DNA from: Antrihabitans auranticaus
Lineage (GTDB): Bacteria; Actinomycetota; Actinomycetes; Mycobacteriales; Mycobacteriaceae
Direction of reading: 5' to 3'
DNA length: 64,000 nt
NCBI RefSeq assembly: GCF_016481275.1
Contig: NZ_JAEMNW010000002.1
Location: 1,054,001 to 1,118,000, forward strand
The translations under genes were made by a program, and so were the position numbers. Under the pieces are notes generated by a model that worked only from the letters and a program-made list of their open reading frames with translations, searched no databases and was not told the origin of the DNA. The stretch's first letter is position 1; every line of letters starts with the position of its first letter. Shown here piece by piece: positions 27,174-37,017 of the stretch.

Positions 27174-30100
27174 TCACGCGTTGAAGTACTTCGCTTCCGG
27201 GTGATGCAGGACGAACGCGTCCGTCGACTGTTCCGGGTGAAGTTGCAACTCTTCGGACAGCTTCACGCCGATTCGTTCGGCGTCGAGCAATGCGACGAGC
27301 TTTGCCCGATCCTCGAGTTCGGGGCAGGCGCCGTAACCGAAGGAGTAGCGCGCGCCGCGATAACCGAGTTTGAAGTAGTCGAGCACGTCGGACGGATCGT
27401 CTTCGGCGAGGCTGTGGCCGCTGAGGACGAGTTCTTCGCGCACCCGCCGATGCCAATATTCGGCCAAGGCCTCCGTCAGCTGCACACCGATGCCGTGCAC
27501 CTCGAGGTAGTCCCGATAGGAGTTGGCCGCGAAAAGTTCGTTTGCGAAGTCCGCGATCGGCTGGCCCATGGTGACCAACTGGAACGGCAGTACGTCGACC
27601 TGCCCGGATTCTTTCGCCGCGGTTCGCGAGCGGATGAAGTCCGCGACGCACAGGAACCGGTCCCGTTGCTGCCGCGGGAACGTGAACCGGTAGCGCTCTT
27701 CGGCGTCCGGCGTCGGTTCCGCAAGCACGACGACGTCGTCGCCTTCGGAGACCGCCGGGAAGTACCCGTAGACGACGGCCGCGTGCGCGAGAATTCCGTC
27801 GGTGCTCAGCCTGTCCAGCCAGTACCGCAGCCGCGGCTTGCCTTCGGTCTCGACCAACTCTTCGTAGCTGGGGCCTTCGCCACCCTTCTGCCCACGGAGC
27901 CCCCACTGTCCGAGGAACAGGGCGCGCTCGTCCAGCAGGCCTGAATACTCCGACAGTGCAACGCCTTTGACGATGCGATTGCCCCAGAAGGGCGGCGTGG
28001 GGACCGGCAGGTCTGCCGCGACGTTGGAGCGTTCTGGAATGACGACCGGAACCTCGGCTGCTTTGCGCTTCTCGGCAATTTTGCGAGACCGCTCGTGCCG
28101 GGCCTTGCGCTCTTCCGCCTTCTTCCGCTCGGCGATCGCCTCTTCGCTGTCGGGATCGGGACCACCGCCGCGCTTGCGGGTCATGATCGTGTCCATCAAG
28201 CGCAGACCCTCGAAGGCATCCCGCGCATAACTGACGTCGCCGTCGTACACCTCGGTCAGGTCGTTCTCGACATAGGACCGCGTCAGCGCCGCACCACCGA
28301 GAAGCACCGGGAACTGCTCGGCGACGCCCTTGGCATTGAGCTCCTGCAGGTTTTCCTTCATCACGACAGTCGACTTGACCAGCAGACCTGACATGCCGAT
28401 GACGTCGGCCTTCTTGTCGATCGCTGCATCGAGAATCGTCGCGATGGGCTGCTTGATGCCGAGGTTGACGACCTCGTAGCCGTTGTTGGACAGAATGATG
28501 TCGACGAGGTTCTTGCCGATGTCGTGCACATCGCCCTTCACGGTGGCAAGCACGATCCGGCCCTTGCCGTCGTCACCCGTGCTCTCCATGTGCGGTTCGA
28601 GGTAGGCGACAGCGGCCTTCATGACCTCAGCGGACTGCAGCACGAACGGCAGCTGCATCTGGCCGGATCCGAACAGCTCGCCGACCGTCTTCATCCCGGA
28701 CAACAGGGTCTCGTTGATGATTTCCAGAGGCGGCTTCTCGTCCATCGCGGAATCAAGGTCTGCTTCGAGCCCGTTGCGTTCGCCATCGACGATGCGTCGC
28801 TCGAGTCGGTCGAACAGCGGCAACCTGCCCAACTCTTGAGCTCGCGACTCCCGCGCTCCCGCGGCGGAAACCCCCTCGAACAACTGCATCAACTTCTGCA
28901 GCGGGTCGTAACCCTCGGATCTGCGGTCGTAGACCAGGTCGAGCGCTGTCTCGCGCTGCTCGTCCGGAATCCGCGCCATGGGCAGAATCTTCGACGCGTG
29001 CACGATCGCCGTGGTCAGCCCGGCTTCGACGCACTCGTGCAGGAACACGGAGTTGAGCACCTGGCGCGCAGCAGGATTCAGACCGAAGGAGATGTTCGAC
29101 AGGCCGAGTGTCGTGTGCACCTCGGGGTGCTTCGCCTTGATCTGGCGAATTGCCTCGATCGTCTCGATGCCGTCGCGGCGGACCTCTTCTTGACCGGTCG
29201 AGATCGGGAAGGTCAGGGCGTCGATGATGATGTCGCTCTTGTCGAGACCCCAGTTGGTCGTGATGTCTTCGATGAGCCGGTCGGCGATCCGGACCTTCCA
29301 CTCCGCGGTCCGCGCCTGCCCCTCCTCGTCGATGGTCAGGGCGACGACAGCCGCACCGTGCTCCTGGACCAGCTTCATGATCTTCTGGAAACGCGAATCC
29401 GGCCCCGCGCCGTCCTCGTAGTTCACGGAGTTCACGGCGCAGCGACCGCCGAGGTGTTCCAGCCCCGCCTCGAGCACGGCGGGTTCGGTGGAGTCGAGCA
29501 TGATCGGCAACGTCGATGCCGTCGCCAATCTGCTTGCGAGAGCGGACATATCGGCCGCGCCGTCGCGTCCCACGTAGTCGATGTTCAGGTCGAGCATGTG
29601 TGCGCCGTCGCGAGTCTGGTCCTTCGCGATATCGAGGCACTTCTGATAGTCGGCCGCGAGCATCGCGTCACGAAATGCCTTGGAGCCGTTCGAGTTCGTG
29701 CGTTCACCGATCATCAGGATGCTGGCATCCTGCTGGAACGGGACAGCCGTGTAGATCGACGACACACCGGGCTCGTGAATATGTGTGCGCTTGCCCTTTT
29801 CGACCTCGCGCACCGCTTCGGCGACCTGGCGGATGTGTTCGGGCGTCGTGCCGCAGCAGCCCCCGACGAGTGCTAGACCGAACTCGCGCACGAACCCACT
29901 GAGCGCGACTGCAAGTTCTTCGGGTGTCAGCGGGTACTCGGCGCCGGTCGGACCGAGTTGCGGCAGACCGGCATTCGGCATTACCGAAACGGGAAGCTTC
30001 GAGTACTTGGAGAGGTGGCGGAGGTGTTCGCTCATCTCGTCGGGACCGGTTGCGCAGTTGAGGCCGATGAGATCCACGCCGAGCGGTTCGATCGCTGTGA

Positions 30101-30740
30101 GTGCCGCGCCGATCTCGCTACCCACGAGCATCGTGCCGGTCGTTTCGACTGTCACGTGCGTGATGATCGGCAGGCGACGGCCGAGTTTCTCCATGGCGCG
30201 CTGGCTGCCGATGATTGCGGCCTTGACCTGCAGGAGGTCCTGGCAGGTCTCGACCAGGATCGCGTCCGCACCGCCGTCGATCATGCCGAGGGCGGACTCG
30301 GTGTAGGCGTCGCGAAGGATTGCGAACGGTGCATGACCGAGCGTGGGCAACTTGGTGCCCGGTCCCATCGAACCCAGGACGAAGCGAGCCATTCCGTCCC
30401 GGCCGGGGCCCATCTCGTCCGCGACGTCACGCGCGATTCGGGTGCCTTTTTCCGACAGTTCGCGAATACGGTCCGAAATGTCGTAATCGGCGAGGTTCGG
30501 CAGATTGCAGCCGAAAGTATTGGTCTCGACGGCGTCCGCGCCGGCCTCGAAGTACGCGCGATGGATATCCGCGAGCACGTCGGGGCGCGTGGCGTTGAGA
30601 ATCTCGTTGCAGCCCTCGAGCCCGAGGAAGTCGTCGAGCGAAAGGTCCGCAGCCTGCAGCATTGTTCCCATGGCACCGTCGCCGATCACAACGCGCTGGC
30701 TGAGCGCATCGAGCAGGGCACTGTGGAATGGAGCAGGCAT
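27174..30740 (-). CDS. metH: Cobalamin-dependent methionine synthase
   Basis: Transfers methyl from methyl-THF to homocysteine via B12. It is 1188 residues with all four modules. The homocysteine domain (GDGAMGTML at the N-terminus, zinc cysteines in GLNCATGP and GGCCGTTPEHI) spans about 1-320. The pterin domain (GERTNSNGSKAFRDAM, DLNIDYVGRDG) runs to about 610. The B12 cap and binding domain has DVHDIG with the cobalt-ligand His739. The C-terminal AdoMet activation domain (about 850-1188) includes RYSFGYGACPELEDR. A Lys/Arg/Glu-rich linker (RKKAEERKARHERSRKIAEK) joins the last two. ATG 30740 has a poor ribosome site, and no B12 riboswitch fits in the 47 bases upstream. Confidence 0.97.
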   Translation of the reverse strand: MPAPFHSALLDALSQRVVIGDGAMGTMLQAADLSLDDFLGLEGCNEILNATRPDVLADIHRAYFEAGADAVETNTFGCNLPNLADYDISDRIRELSEKGTRIARDVADEMGPGRDGMARFVLGSMGPGTKLPTLGHAPFAILRDAYTESALGMIDGGADAILVETCQDLLQVKAAIIGSQRAMEKLGRRLPIITHVTVETTGTMLVGSEIGAALTAIEPLGVDLIGLNCATGPDEMSEHLRHLSKYSKLPVSVMPNAGLPQLGPTGAEYPLTPEELAVALSGFVREFGLALVGGCCGTTPEHIRQVAEAVREVEKGKRTHIHEPGVSSIYTAVPFQQDASILMIGERTNSNGSKAFRDAMLAADYQKCLDIAKDQTRDGAHMLDLNIDYVGRDGAADMSALASRLATASTLPIMLDSTEPAVLEAGLEHLGGRCAVNSVNYEDGAGPDSRFQKIMKLVQEHGAAVVALTIDEEGQARTAEWKVRIADRLIEDITTNWGLDKSDIIIDALTFPISTGQEEVRRDGIETIEAIRQIKAKHPEVHTTLGLSNISFGLNPAARQVLNSVFLHECVEAGLTTAIVHASKILPMARIPDEQRETALDLVYDRRSEGYDPLQKLMQLFEGVSAAGARESRAQELGRLPLFDRLERRIVDGERNGLEADLDSAMDEKPPLEIINETLLSGMKTVGELFGSGQMQLPFVLQSAEVMKAAVAYLEPHMESTGDDGKGRIVLATVKGDVHDIGKNLVDIILSNNGYEVVNLGIKQPIATILDAAIDKKADVIGMSGLLVKSTVVMKENLQELNAKGVAEQFPVLLGGAALTRSYVENDLTEVYDGDVSYARDAFEGLRLMDTIMTRKRGGGPDPDSEEAIAERKKAEERKARHERSRKIAEKRKAAEVPVVIPERSNVAADLPVPTPPFWGNRIVKGVALSEYSGLLDERALFLGQWGLRGQKGGEGPSYEELVETEGKPRLRYWLDRLSTDGILAHAAVVYGYFPAVSEGDDVVVLAEPTPDAEERYRFTFPRQQRDRFLCVADFIRSRTAAKESGQVDVLPFQLVTMGQPIADFANELFAANSYRDYLEVHGIGVQLTEALAEYWHRRVREELVLSGHSLAEDDPSDVLDYFKLGYRGARYSFGYGACPELEDRAKLVALLDAERIGVKLSEELQLHPEQSTDAFVLHHPEAKYFNA

Positions 30741-30787
30741 ATGTCAAGAGTAGTGGGCCGATACGACACATCCGGCCATGGCTACCT

Positions 30788-31243
30788 TTAGGCGACCTGC
30801 GCCTGCCGATAGAGCGTCTCGACGTTGGTGCGAACGTGCTTGTCGCTGTGCCTGATCGCGGTCGCCGTCATAGCCTTGATCAGCGCACCGAGGGCGCGGC
30901 CCGCGATGCCGAAACCGACGCGGTAGTCGACCGTCGTCTTGATCTCCGTGCGATTGCCCGGCAGTGCGCGGAACGTCCACCTGACCTGGCCCTCGATCCC
31001 CCGGATCGACTTCATCGTAACCGCTGAGTTGGCAACCCACTCAATGGCTTCGACGAGCAGCGGTGTCGATCCGATCCGAACGTCGGTGTCGAAAACGGCG
31101 CCTTTTTCACGAACTTTGTCGCTCATCGGCACCAGTCGGGTCAACCCGAACATCCAATCGGGCGCGTTCCGGTAATCGGTCGCGTAGTCGAACGCGAACT
31201 CGAGCGGAGCAGCGACGATCGAGACGTGTTCGGCGTGGCCCAA
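30788..31243 (-). CDS. SRPBCC-family (START/polyketide-cyclase-like) protein
   Basis: 151-residue helix-grip ligand-binding protein. It starts at TTG 31243 (LGHAEHVSIVAAPLEFAFDYATDYRN) behind GAAGGA; the in-frame upstream codons to 31354 look non-coding. The family pattern of N-terminal V-x-I-x-A-P-x-E, then DWMFGLTRLVPMSD and a C-terminal long helix (RALGALIKAMTATAIRHSDKHVRTNVETLYR), is clear. Ligand unknown. It lies 47 bases upstream of metH, in the same direction and possibly cotranscribed. Confidence 0.75.
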   Translation of the reverse strand: MGHAEHVSIVAAPLEFAFDYATDYRNAPDWMFGLTRLVPMSDKVREKGAVFDTDVRIGSTPLLVEAIEWVANSAVTMKSIRGIEGQVRWTFRALPGNRTEIKTTVDYRVGFGIAGRALGALIKAMTATAIRHSDKHVRTNVETLYRQAQVA

Positions 31244-31392
31244 TTCGTGTCCTTCTTCGGTTCCGGCAGAGCTGTCCAGGGTACGTGCCCAATGTTTCGT
31301 GACGGTTATGCCGAGGGCTGAATGTGGCGGATGACACGAGGGCGCAGCCCGCATCGGCTCGAAGTTGGCGACCTGCGTCGTAGTCTGTCCAG

Positions 31393-32274
31393 GTGAGTCC
31401 AGACGAGCCCGACCCGATTCTGCCTGCGCTGCGCAACCCCGTGCTGGTTGCCGCGTTCGAGGGCTGGAACGACGCGGGCGACGCGGCGAGCGGGGCGGTC
31501 GAGCATCTGGAACTCATCTGGGACGCGGAACCATTGGCTGAGCTGGACTCCGAGGACTATTACGACTACCAGGTCAACCGCCCGACCGTGAAGCAGGTCG
31601 ATGGGGTCACGCGCGAAATCCAGTGGCCGTCGACGTTTCTGTCTGTGTGTTCGCCGCCCGGTAGCCAGCGCGACGTCGTACTGCTGCGCGGCATCGAGCC
31701 GAATATGCGCTGGCGCAGCTTCTGCGACGACCTGCTCGAGTTCGTCGAGCAACTCGGTGTCAGCACCGTGGTCATTCTCGGCGCACTGCTGGCCGATACC
31801 CCCCACACGCGGCCTGTGCCCGTGACCGGCTCCGCCTACAGCAAAGAGGCCGCCGAGCAGTTCAAACTCGAACAGACCCGGTACGAGGGACCCACCGGGA
31901 TCACGGGCGTCCTGCAAGACCACTGTGTGAAAGCGGGCGTTCCAGCCGTGTCGTTCTGGGCCGCCGTGCCGCACTACGTCTCGTCGCCGCCCAATCCGAA
32001 GGCGACGATCGCTCTGTTGCAGCGAGTCGAAGACGTCTTGGACATAGAGGTTCCGCTCGGCGAACTGCCCGGTCAGGCGGAGGACTGGGAGGAGGCGGTC
32101 ACCGAAATGACGAAGGAAGACGAAGAGATCGCCGAATACGTGCGGACGCTCGAAGAGCGTGGCGACGCCGAGACAGACATTTCCGACGCCATCTCGAAGA
32201 TCGACGGCGACGCGCTCGCCGCGGAATTCGAGAAGTATCTGCGCAGACGCGGCCCGGGCAGCTTCGGGTTGTAA
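31393..32274 (+). CDS. PAC2-family protein
   Basis: 293-residue member of the PAC2 (proteasome assembly chaperone 2-like) family, M. tuberculosis Rv2125 in the same neighbourhood. Motifs: NPVLVAAFEGWNDAGDAASGAVEHL at the N-terminus, WRSFCDDLLEFVEQLG, GALLADTPHTRPVPVTGSA, and SFWAAVPHYVSSPPNPKATIALL. The acidic C-terminal helix is DEEIAEYVRTLEERGD. The link to proteasome assembly is by fold only and is unproven in bacteria; that it lies close to a Pup-proteasome locus is suggestive but not evidence. Confidence 0.87.
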   Translation: MSPDEPDPILPALRNPVLVAAFEGWNDAGDAASGAVEHLELIWDAEPLAELDSEDYYDYQVNRPTVKQVDGVTREIQWPSTFLSVCSPPGSQRDVVLLRGIEPNMRWRSFCDDLLEFVEQLGVSTVVILGALLADTPHTRPVPVTGSAYSKEAAEQFKLEQTRYEGPTGITGVLQDHCVKAGVPAVSFWAAVPHYVSSPPNPKATIALLQRVEDVLDIEVPLGELPGQAEDWEEAVTEMTKEDEEIAEYVRTLEERGDAETDISDAISKIDGDALAAEFEKYLRRRGPGSFGL

Positions 32275-32312
32275 GTGCGGACCGCGCACGACCTGCAAGT
32301 ACGATCCTCCCC

Positions 32313-32843
32313 ATGACGTCGGACACGAGTGGGGTGCTGCGACTTCGCGGCGCCCTCGTCGGGTCGGCGTCGGGCGTGGTCAGCGTCGGTGCGCACCTTT
32401 TCGGTGGCGGCATGGTTCCCGGCGATTCGACGCTCGTTCTCACGGTGGCCGCGTGTTCGGCGGTAGGTGCCGCGGTCTCGGGGATCAGACGTGAGCAGAT
32501 CTCAGCCACCCTGCTACTGGCGTTGCTCGCGGCCGGCCAGCTCATCGGCCACACCGCACTCACCGTGTCGTCCGACCACATGCATCAACCGTTGCTCAGC
32601 ACCCAGATGCTGGCCTTCCACACACTTGGGATTCTCGTCGCGCTGACCCTCGTGCGCGGTGTCGAGCACGCGTATCACGTTGTCGTGCAAAAGGTTCTGC
32701 GCGTCCTCCCGATGCTGCTGCGGCTACCGGTGGCACCGCTCCCCGCAACCGTCTCCGATACTCCGGTCTACCGCTGCGTCTTTTCCCGGTGGCTGCTTGT
32801 CAGCGCGGGGACTGGGACTCGCGGTCCGCCCGCGCTCGTCTAG
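32313..32843 (+). CDS. Small polytopic membrane protein, Met/His-containing
   Basis: 176 residues with about four hydrophobic helices. SDHMHQPLLSTQMLAFHTLG and RGVEHAYHVV place several Met and His near the membrane surface. With the PepSY gene 112 bases downstream this suggests metal (perhaps copper) handling, but I do not recognise a named family. ATG 32313 has no strong ribosome site. Confidence 0.55.
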   Translation: MTSDTSGVLRLRGALVGSASGVVSVGAHLFGGGMVPGDSTLVLTVAACSAVGAAVSGIRREQISATLLLALLAAGQLIGHTALTVSSDHMHQPLLSTQMLAFHTLGILVALTLVRGVEHAYHVVVQKVLRVLPMLLRLPVAPLPATVSDTPVYRCVFSRWLLVSAGTGTRGPPALV

Positions 32844-32955
32844 CGAACTCGTACCCGGCGCGGCGCCGCTCTGGCCCGCGCAATTCTCTCGTGCCACCTG
32901 CGGCACGCCCTTTCGCTGACGCGTCTTCGGCGCGACCGATTCCGAAACGAGCAAC

Positions 32956-34380
32956 ATGTCCACGTTCGAACTGGAGCGCGGCCCCGCCGTGCCCGAACAA
33001 CCAACCGATCTCGCCAAACCCCCACGAAAAGCTGCACGCAGCCTCCAGCCGTTGATGCTGCGCCTGCACTTCTACGCCGGCGTGCTCATCGCGCCTTTCA
33101 TCCTGATCGCGGCCGTCACCGGTGGCCTCTACGCGATGGCACCGACCATCGACAGGTTCGTCTACGCCGACCTCACACACGTCAGAGCCGACGGTCCGGA
33201 GCTTCCGCTCACGACCCAGGTCGAGAATGCTGCGGCGGCATATCCAGACCTCACACTCAGCGGCGTGCGACCGCCCGAGACGTCAGAGGAATCGACACGC
33301 GTCTACTTCGCGGATCCGGAGCTGACCGGCGACAAGCAGCGAGCGGTGTTCGTCGACCCGTATTCCGGCGAAGTTTTGGGCACCGAACCCGTGTGGTTCG
33401 GCTACCTACCGCTCAGCACCTGGCTCGACGACTTCCACCGCAACCTTCAGCTCGGCGAACCGGGCCGTGTGTACAGCGAAATGGCGGCGTCCTGGATGTG
33501 GGTCGTCGCACTCGGTGGTCTGTACCTGTGGTTCGTGAAGGCGCGCAAGGATCGGGCACGGGAAAAGAAGCCACGCTTCTTCACGATCGACCGGTCCGCG
33601 ACCGGGCGCGCCCGAACGCTCAATTGGCATGGCGTTGCTGGAATTTGGATCGTCCTCGGTCTGCTGTTTCTCTCCGCGACCGGCCTCACCTGGTCGAAGT
33701 ATGCGGGCGAGAACGTCACCGAGCTGCGTACCGAGATGAGTTGGGAGCGGCCGAGTCTCGACACCGAACCGGCGGCTTCGGGCCACGAGGGTCATGGTGG
33801 TTCGCACGAGCACGGTGCGCAGGCGCAGCAGATCGACTACGACAAGATTCGCGACACAGCAGCACGCAGCGGTGTGACCGTCCCGATGGAGATCACGCTG
33901 CCGACCGAGCCCGGGGGCGCCGTCTCGGTTGCGGAGATCGAGAAGGCGTACCGCGTCGCTCAGGACTCGGTTGCCATCGATCCCGCCACGAACGACGTGA
34001 CGTCCAAGCTCGACTACTGGCGTGACTACACGGTCGTTGCGATGCTCGCGGACCTCGGCATTCGCATGCACATGGGCTTCCTGTTCGGATTCCTGAATCA
34101 GCTGCTGCTGCTGGTTGTCGTCGGCCTCCTGACGACGGTGATCGTCCGCGGCTACCTGATGTGGTGGCGTCGCCGGCCGACGCGTGGGTCGGCATGGGCG
34201 GTCGGCCGACCTCCGGCGCGCGGCGGAGTCCGACGTATGCACCCCGCGTTCGCGGTCGGCCTCGGCGCCGCGGCTCTCGCCGTGGGCTGGTTCTTCCCAC
34301 TGCTGGGACTGAGTCTGCTCGCCTTCCTCGTCGTCGACCTTCTGATCGGCGCAGGCAAGCGAATTCGGGCCCGGGCGTAG
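32956..34380 (+). CDS. PepSY-domain transmembrane protein with His-rich loop
   Basis: 474-residue PepSY-associated TM protein. The first helix follows LMLRLHFYAGVLIAPFILIAAVTGGLYAM, the family signature. PepSY regions lie in the extracytoplasmic loops (VFVDPYSGEVLGTEPVW and VSVAEIEKAYRVAQDSVAIDP). The cytoplasm-facing motif WLDDFHRNLQLGEPGRVYSEMAASWMWVVALGGLYLW and LNWHGVAGIW follow. Residues 276-287 (GHEGHGGSHEHG) form a His-rich loop likely to bind metal. Relatives are linked to iron-siderophore reduction or to copper; no choice can be made here. Confidence 0.85.
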   Translation: MSTFELERGPAVPEQPTDLAKPPRKAARSLQPLMLRLHFYAGVLIAPFILIAAVTGGLYAMAPTIDRFVYADLTHVRADGPELPLTTQVENAAAAYPDLTLSGVRPPETSEESTRVYFADPELTGDKQRAVFVDPYSGEVLGTEPVWFGYLPLSTWLDDFHRNLQLGEPGRVYSEMAASWMWVVALGGLYLWFVKARKDRAREKKPRFFTIDRSATGRARTLNWHGVAGIWIVLGLLFLSATGLTWSKYAGENVTELRTEMSWERPSLDTEPAASGHEGHGGSHEHGAQAQQIDYDKIRDTAARSGVTVPMEITLPTEPGGAVSVAEIEKAYRVAQDSVAIDPATNDVTSKLDYWRDYTVVAMLADLGIRMHMGFLFGFLNQLLLLVVVGLLTTVIVRGYLMWWRRRPTRGSAWAVGRPPARGGVRRMHPAFAVGLGAAALAVGWFFPLLGLSLLAFLVVDLLIGAGKRIRARA

Positions 34381-34478
34381 CCGAATGGGCGCAAAACGGC
34401 GAGCACGGCCATCGAAAAGCAGCCGGTCGACCCCTGACACACATTCGAAACGCATCGAGAGGTCTTCCTGATCCCCCG

Positions 34479-34505
34479 GTAACACGGAGGCAGTCGTTGC
34501 GTTAC
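34479..34505. promoter_or_regulatory. Possible GlnR site upstream of nirB
   Basis: GTAAC (34479-34483) and GTTAC (34501-34505) stand exactly 22 bases apart, matching the two a-site pentamers (GTnAC) of the actinobacterial GlnR box. The interleaved b-site (GCAGT at 34490) is a poor match to GAAAC. The same bases also form an inverted repeat GGTAAC / GTTACC. GlnR control of nirB is established in related genera. Confidence 0.35.
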
Positions 34506-34527
34506 CAGGAGCGCCGACCCTTCAGGT

Positions 34528-37017
34528 ATGCGCAAACTACTGGTCGTCGGAAACGGTATGGCCGGTGCTCGAACTGTCGAGGAGATACTTTCACGCGGGG
34601 GGCGTGAGCTGTTCGAGGTCACGATGATCGGCGACGAGCCCTACGGCAACTACAACAGGATCATGCTGTCCCACGTCCTGTCGGGCGAGACCGACTTGAC
34701 CGAGCAGGGCCTCGACGACTCGGAAATGATGCTCAACCCGATGAGCTGGTATCGGGAAAACGGCGTGAAGCTGCACGTGGGCGACCGCGCACTGCAGCTT
34801 GACCGTTTCGCCAAACAGGTCACGTGCGAGAGCGGCCGTGTCGTCGATTACGACGTGCTGGTCGTGGCGACGGGCAGCAACACCTTCTTCCCGAACATGG
34901 ACGGACTGCGCGAGCCGGACGGCCGACTGGCGCGCGGGGTCTTCGGCTTCCGCACGATCGCGGACACGAACGGCATGCTGCAGATGGCGCAGGCGCAGGA
35001 CGACGTCACCGCGGTCGTTATCGGCGGCGGTCTGCTCGGCCTCGAAGCGGCGTACGGGCTGCGGATCCAAGGTCTCAACGTCAGCGTCGTGCACTCCCCC
35101 GGCCACTTGATGAACCAGCAGCTCGACGCGCGCGGTGGCCGCTTGCTGCGCAACAAGATCGAGCAGCTCGGCGTCGGAGTGCACACCTCGAAGCGCACAA
35201 CTTCTGTCGTCCGCGACGAGCACGGCGACGTGACCGGTGTCGGCTTCGCAGACGACTCATCGCTGCCGGCGGACATGGTTGTGGTCACCGCGGGCATTCG
35301 GCCCAATGTCGAGTTCGCCCGCGCGGGCGGATTGGTGGTCGAGCGCGGAATCGTCGTCGACGATCAAATGCGCTGTGAAGACGAAGGTTCCGTGTATGCG
35401 GTCGGCGAATGCTGCCAGCACCGCGGCGAGCTCTACGGCCTGGTTGCACCTCTCTGGGAGCAGGCGAAAGTCTTGGCGGAGGTATTGACCGGCGCGAATC
35501 CCGATGCTGCGTACCAAGGTTCGCGGTCGTCGACCAAACTGAAGGTCGCAGGTATCGACGTCGCGGCGATGGGTGTGCAGGGACCCGAACTCGACGACGA
35601 CGAGTTCGTGCAGTACTTCGAGCCCAGTACCGGCACGTACAAGAGCGTCGTCGTACGCGATGGCAAGCTCATCGGTGCAACACTTCTCGGTGACGTCAGC
35701 AAGATGGGTTTCCTGTCGCAGGCGTTCGACGACAAGGTTCCGCTCCCCGCCGACCGGATCAGCATGCTGTTCGACCTCGGAACTGCCGATGCCGCACCGA
35801 ACATCGCCGATCTCCCCGACGAACTGCAGGTCTGCAACTGCAACGGTGTCACCAAGGGCCAGATCGTGGCGTGCGTACACAACGGCGCAAGCTCTGTCGC
35901 CGACGTCGTCGCAAAGACCCGCGCCGGCAAGGGCTGCGGTTCCTGCAAGGGTCTCGTCGGGGACATCGTCGCGTGTGCGGCGGGCGGTGCCTTGGTCGCC
36001 GACCCGTCCGCCGACTGGTACGTGAAGGCGATTCCGTTGACGAAGTCGGAACTCATTGCCGCCGTGCGCGATCAGGGCCTGCGTTCGGTATCGGAAGTGT
36101 TTGCCGAGCTGGCGCCCGAGGGTGAGGACGCGACCGCGAAGATGCCGCTGGCCTCCCTGCTGCGCGTCGTGTGGGGTCCGGACTGGGTGGACGAGCCCGG
36201 CGCGTTGTTCATCAACGATCGCGTCCACGCGAATATTCAGCGCGACGGCACGTTCTCCGTCGTGCCGCAGATGAAGGGTGGCGTGACAACACCCGACCAA
36301 CTGCGCAGGATCGCTGACGTCGCGGACAAGTACAACGTGCCACTCGTCAAGGTCACCGGTGGGCAGCGCATCGATTTGCTCGGCATCAAGAAGGAAGACC
36401 TGCCGAAGGTGTGGGGCGATCTCGACATGCCGTCGGGCTACGCGTACGGCAAGAGCTTCCGAACAGTGAAAACCTGTGTCGGCACTGACTTCTGCCGCTT
36501 CGGGCTGGGCGATTCGACGGCGTTGGGTATCGCCATCGAGGAACGGTTCCAAGGCTTGGAGACGCCGGCGAAGCTGAAGCTCGCCGTCGCCGGTTGTCCG
36601 AGAAACTGCTCCGAGGCACTGTGCAAGGACTTCGGGGTGGTCGCCGTCGGTGACGGCCGATGGGAGATCTACATCGGCGGCGCGGCCGGCGCGCACATCC
36701 GCAGGGGGGATGTGCTCGCAACCGTCGACTCGCCCGAAGAAGTTCTCACACTGGCCAGCCGATTCATCCAGTACTACCGCGAGAACGCCAAGTGGCTCGA
36801 ACGCACCTACGACTTCGTCCCGCGGGTGGGAATCGAAGAGCTGCAACGCCTCCTGGTCGCCGACGATGCCGGCATCGCCGCGGGGTTGGAAGAGCGGATG
36901 CAGACCGCCGTCGACGGCTACCGAGACCCGTGGCAGCAACGAAACGCGCCGCTGTCACCCGCACAGTTCACACCCTCGCTGCCCTTGCTCCCGTTGCCGC
37001 AGGTACCGGTCCGATGA
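34528..37017 (+). CDS. nirB: Assimilatory nitrite reductase [NAD(P)H] large subunit
   Basis: Reduces nitrite to ammonium with NAD(P)H in the cytoplasm. 829 residues. The FAD Rossmann fold (VVGNGMAGARTVEEI) and NAD-binding AVVIGGGLLGLEAA lie in the first 300. The BFD-type [2Fe-2S] cysteines are Cys436/Cys438 (CNCNG) and Cys470/Cys473 (GCGSC). The siroheme/4Fe-4S cysteines are Cys650, Cys656 (CVGTDFC), Cys690 and Cys694 (CPRNC). All cofactor ligands are present. ATG 34528 gives the family N-terminus MRKLLVVGNGMAG. It overlaps nirD (ATGA). Confidence 0.96.
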   Translation: MRKLLVVGNGMAGARTVEEILSRGGRELFEVTMIGDEPYGNYNRIMLSHVLSGETDLTEQGLDDSEMMLNPMSWYRENGVKLHVGDRALQLDRFAKQVTCESGRVVDYDVLVVATGSNTFFPNMDGLREPDGRLARGVFGFRTIADTNGMLQMAQAQDDVTAVVIGGGLLGLEAAYGLRIQGLNVSVVHSPGHLMNQQLDARGGRLLRNKIEQLGVGVHTSKRTTSVVRDEHGDVTGVGFADDSSLPADMVVVTAGIRPNVEFARAGGLVVERGIVVDDQMRCEDEGSVYAVGECCQHRGELYGLVAPLWEQAKVLAEVLTGANPDAAYQGSRSSTKLKVAGIDVAAMGVQGPELDDDEFVQYFEPSTGTYKSVVVRDGKLIGATLLGDVSKMGFLSQAFDDKVPLPADRISMLFDLGTADAAPNIADLPDELQVCNCNGVTKGQIVACVHNGASSVADVVAKTRAGKGCGSCKGLVGDIVACAAGGALVADPSADWYVKAIPLTKSELIAAVRDQGLRSVSEVFAELAPEGEDATAKMPLASLLRVVWGPDWVDEPGALFINDRVHANIQRDGTFSVVPQMKGGVTTPDQLRRIADVADKYNVPLVKVTGGQRIDLLGIKKEDLPKVWGDLDMPSGYAYGKSFRTVKTCVGTDFCRFGLGDSTALGIAIEERFQGLETPAKLKLAVAGCPRNCSEALCKDFGVVAVGDGRWEIYIGGAAGAHIRRGDVLATVDSPEEVLTLASRFIQYYRENAKWLERTYDFVPRVGIEELQRLLVADDAGIAAGLEERMQTAVDGYRDPWQQRNAPLSPAQFTPSLPLLPLPQVPVR

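Noticed and set aside
30741-30787. Cobalamin riboswitch before metH
   Set aside because: Only 47 bases separate metH from the upstream gene and no B12-box-like sequence is seen.
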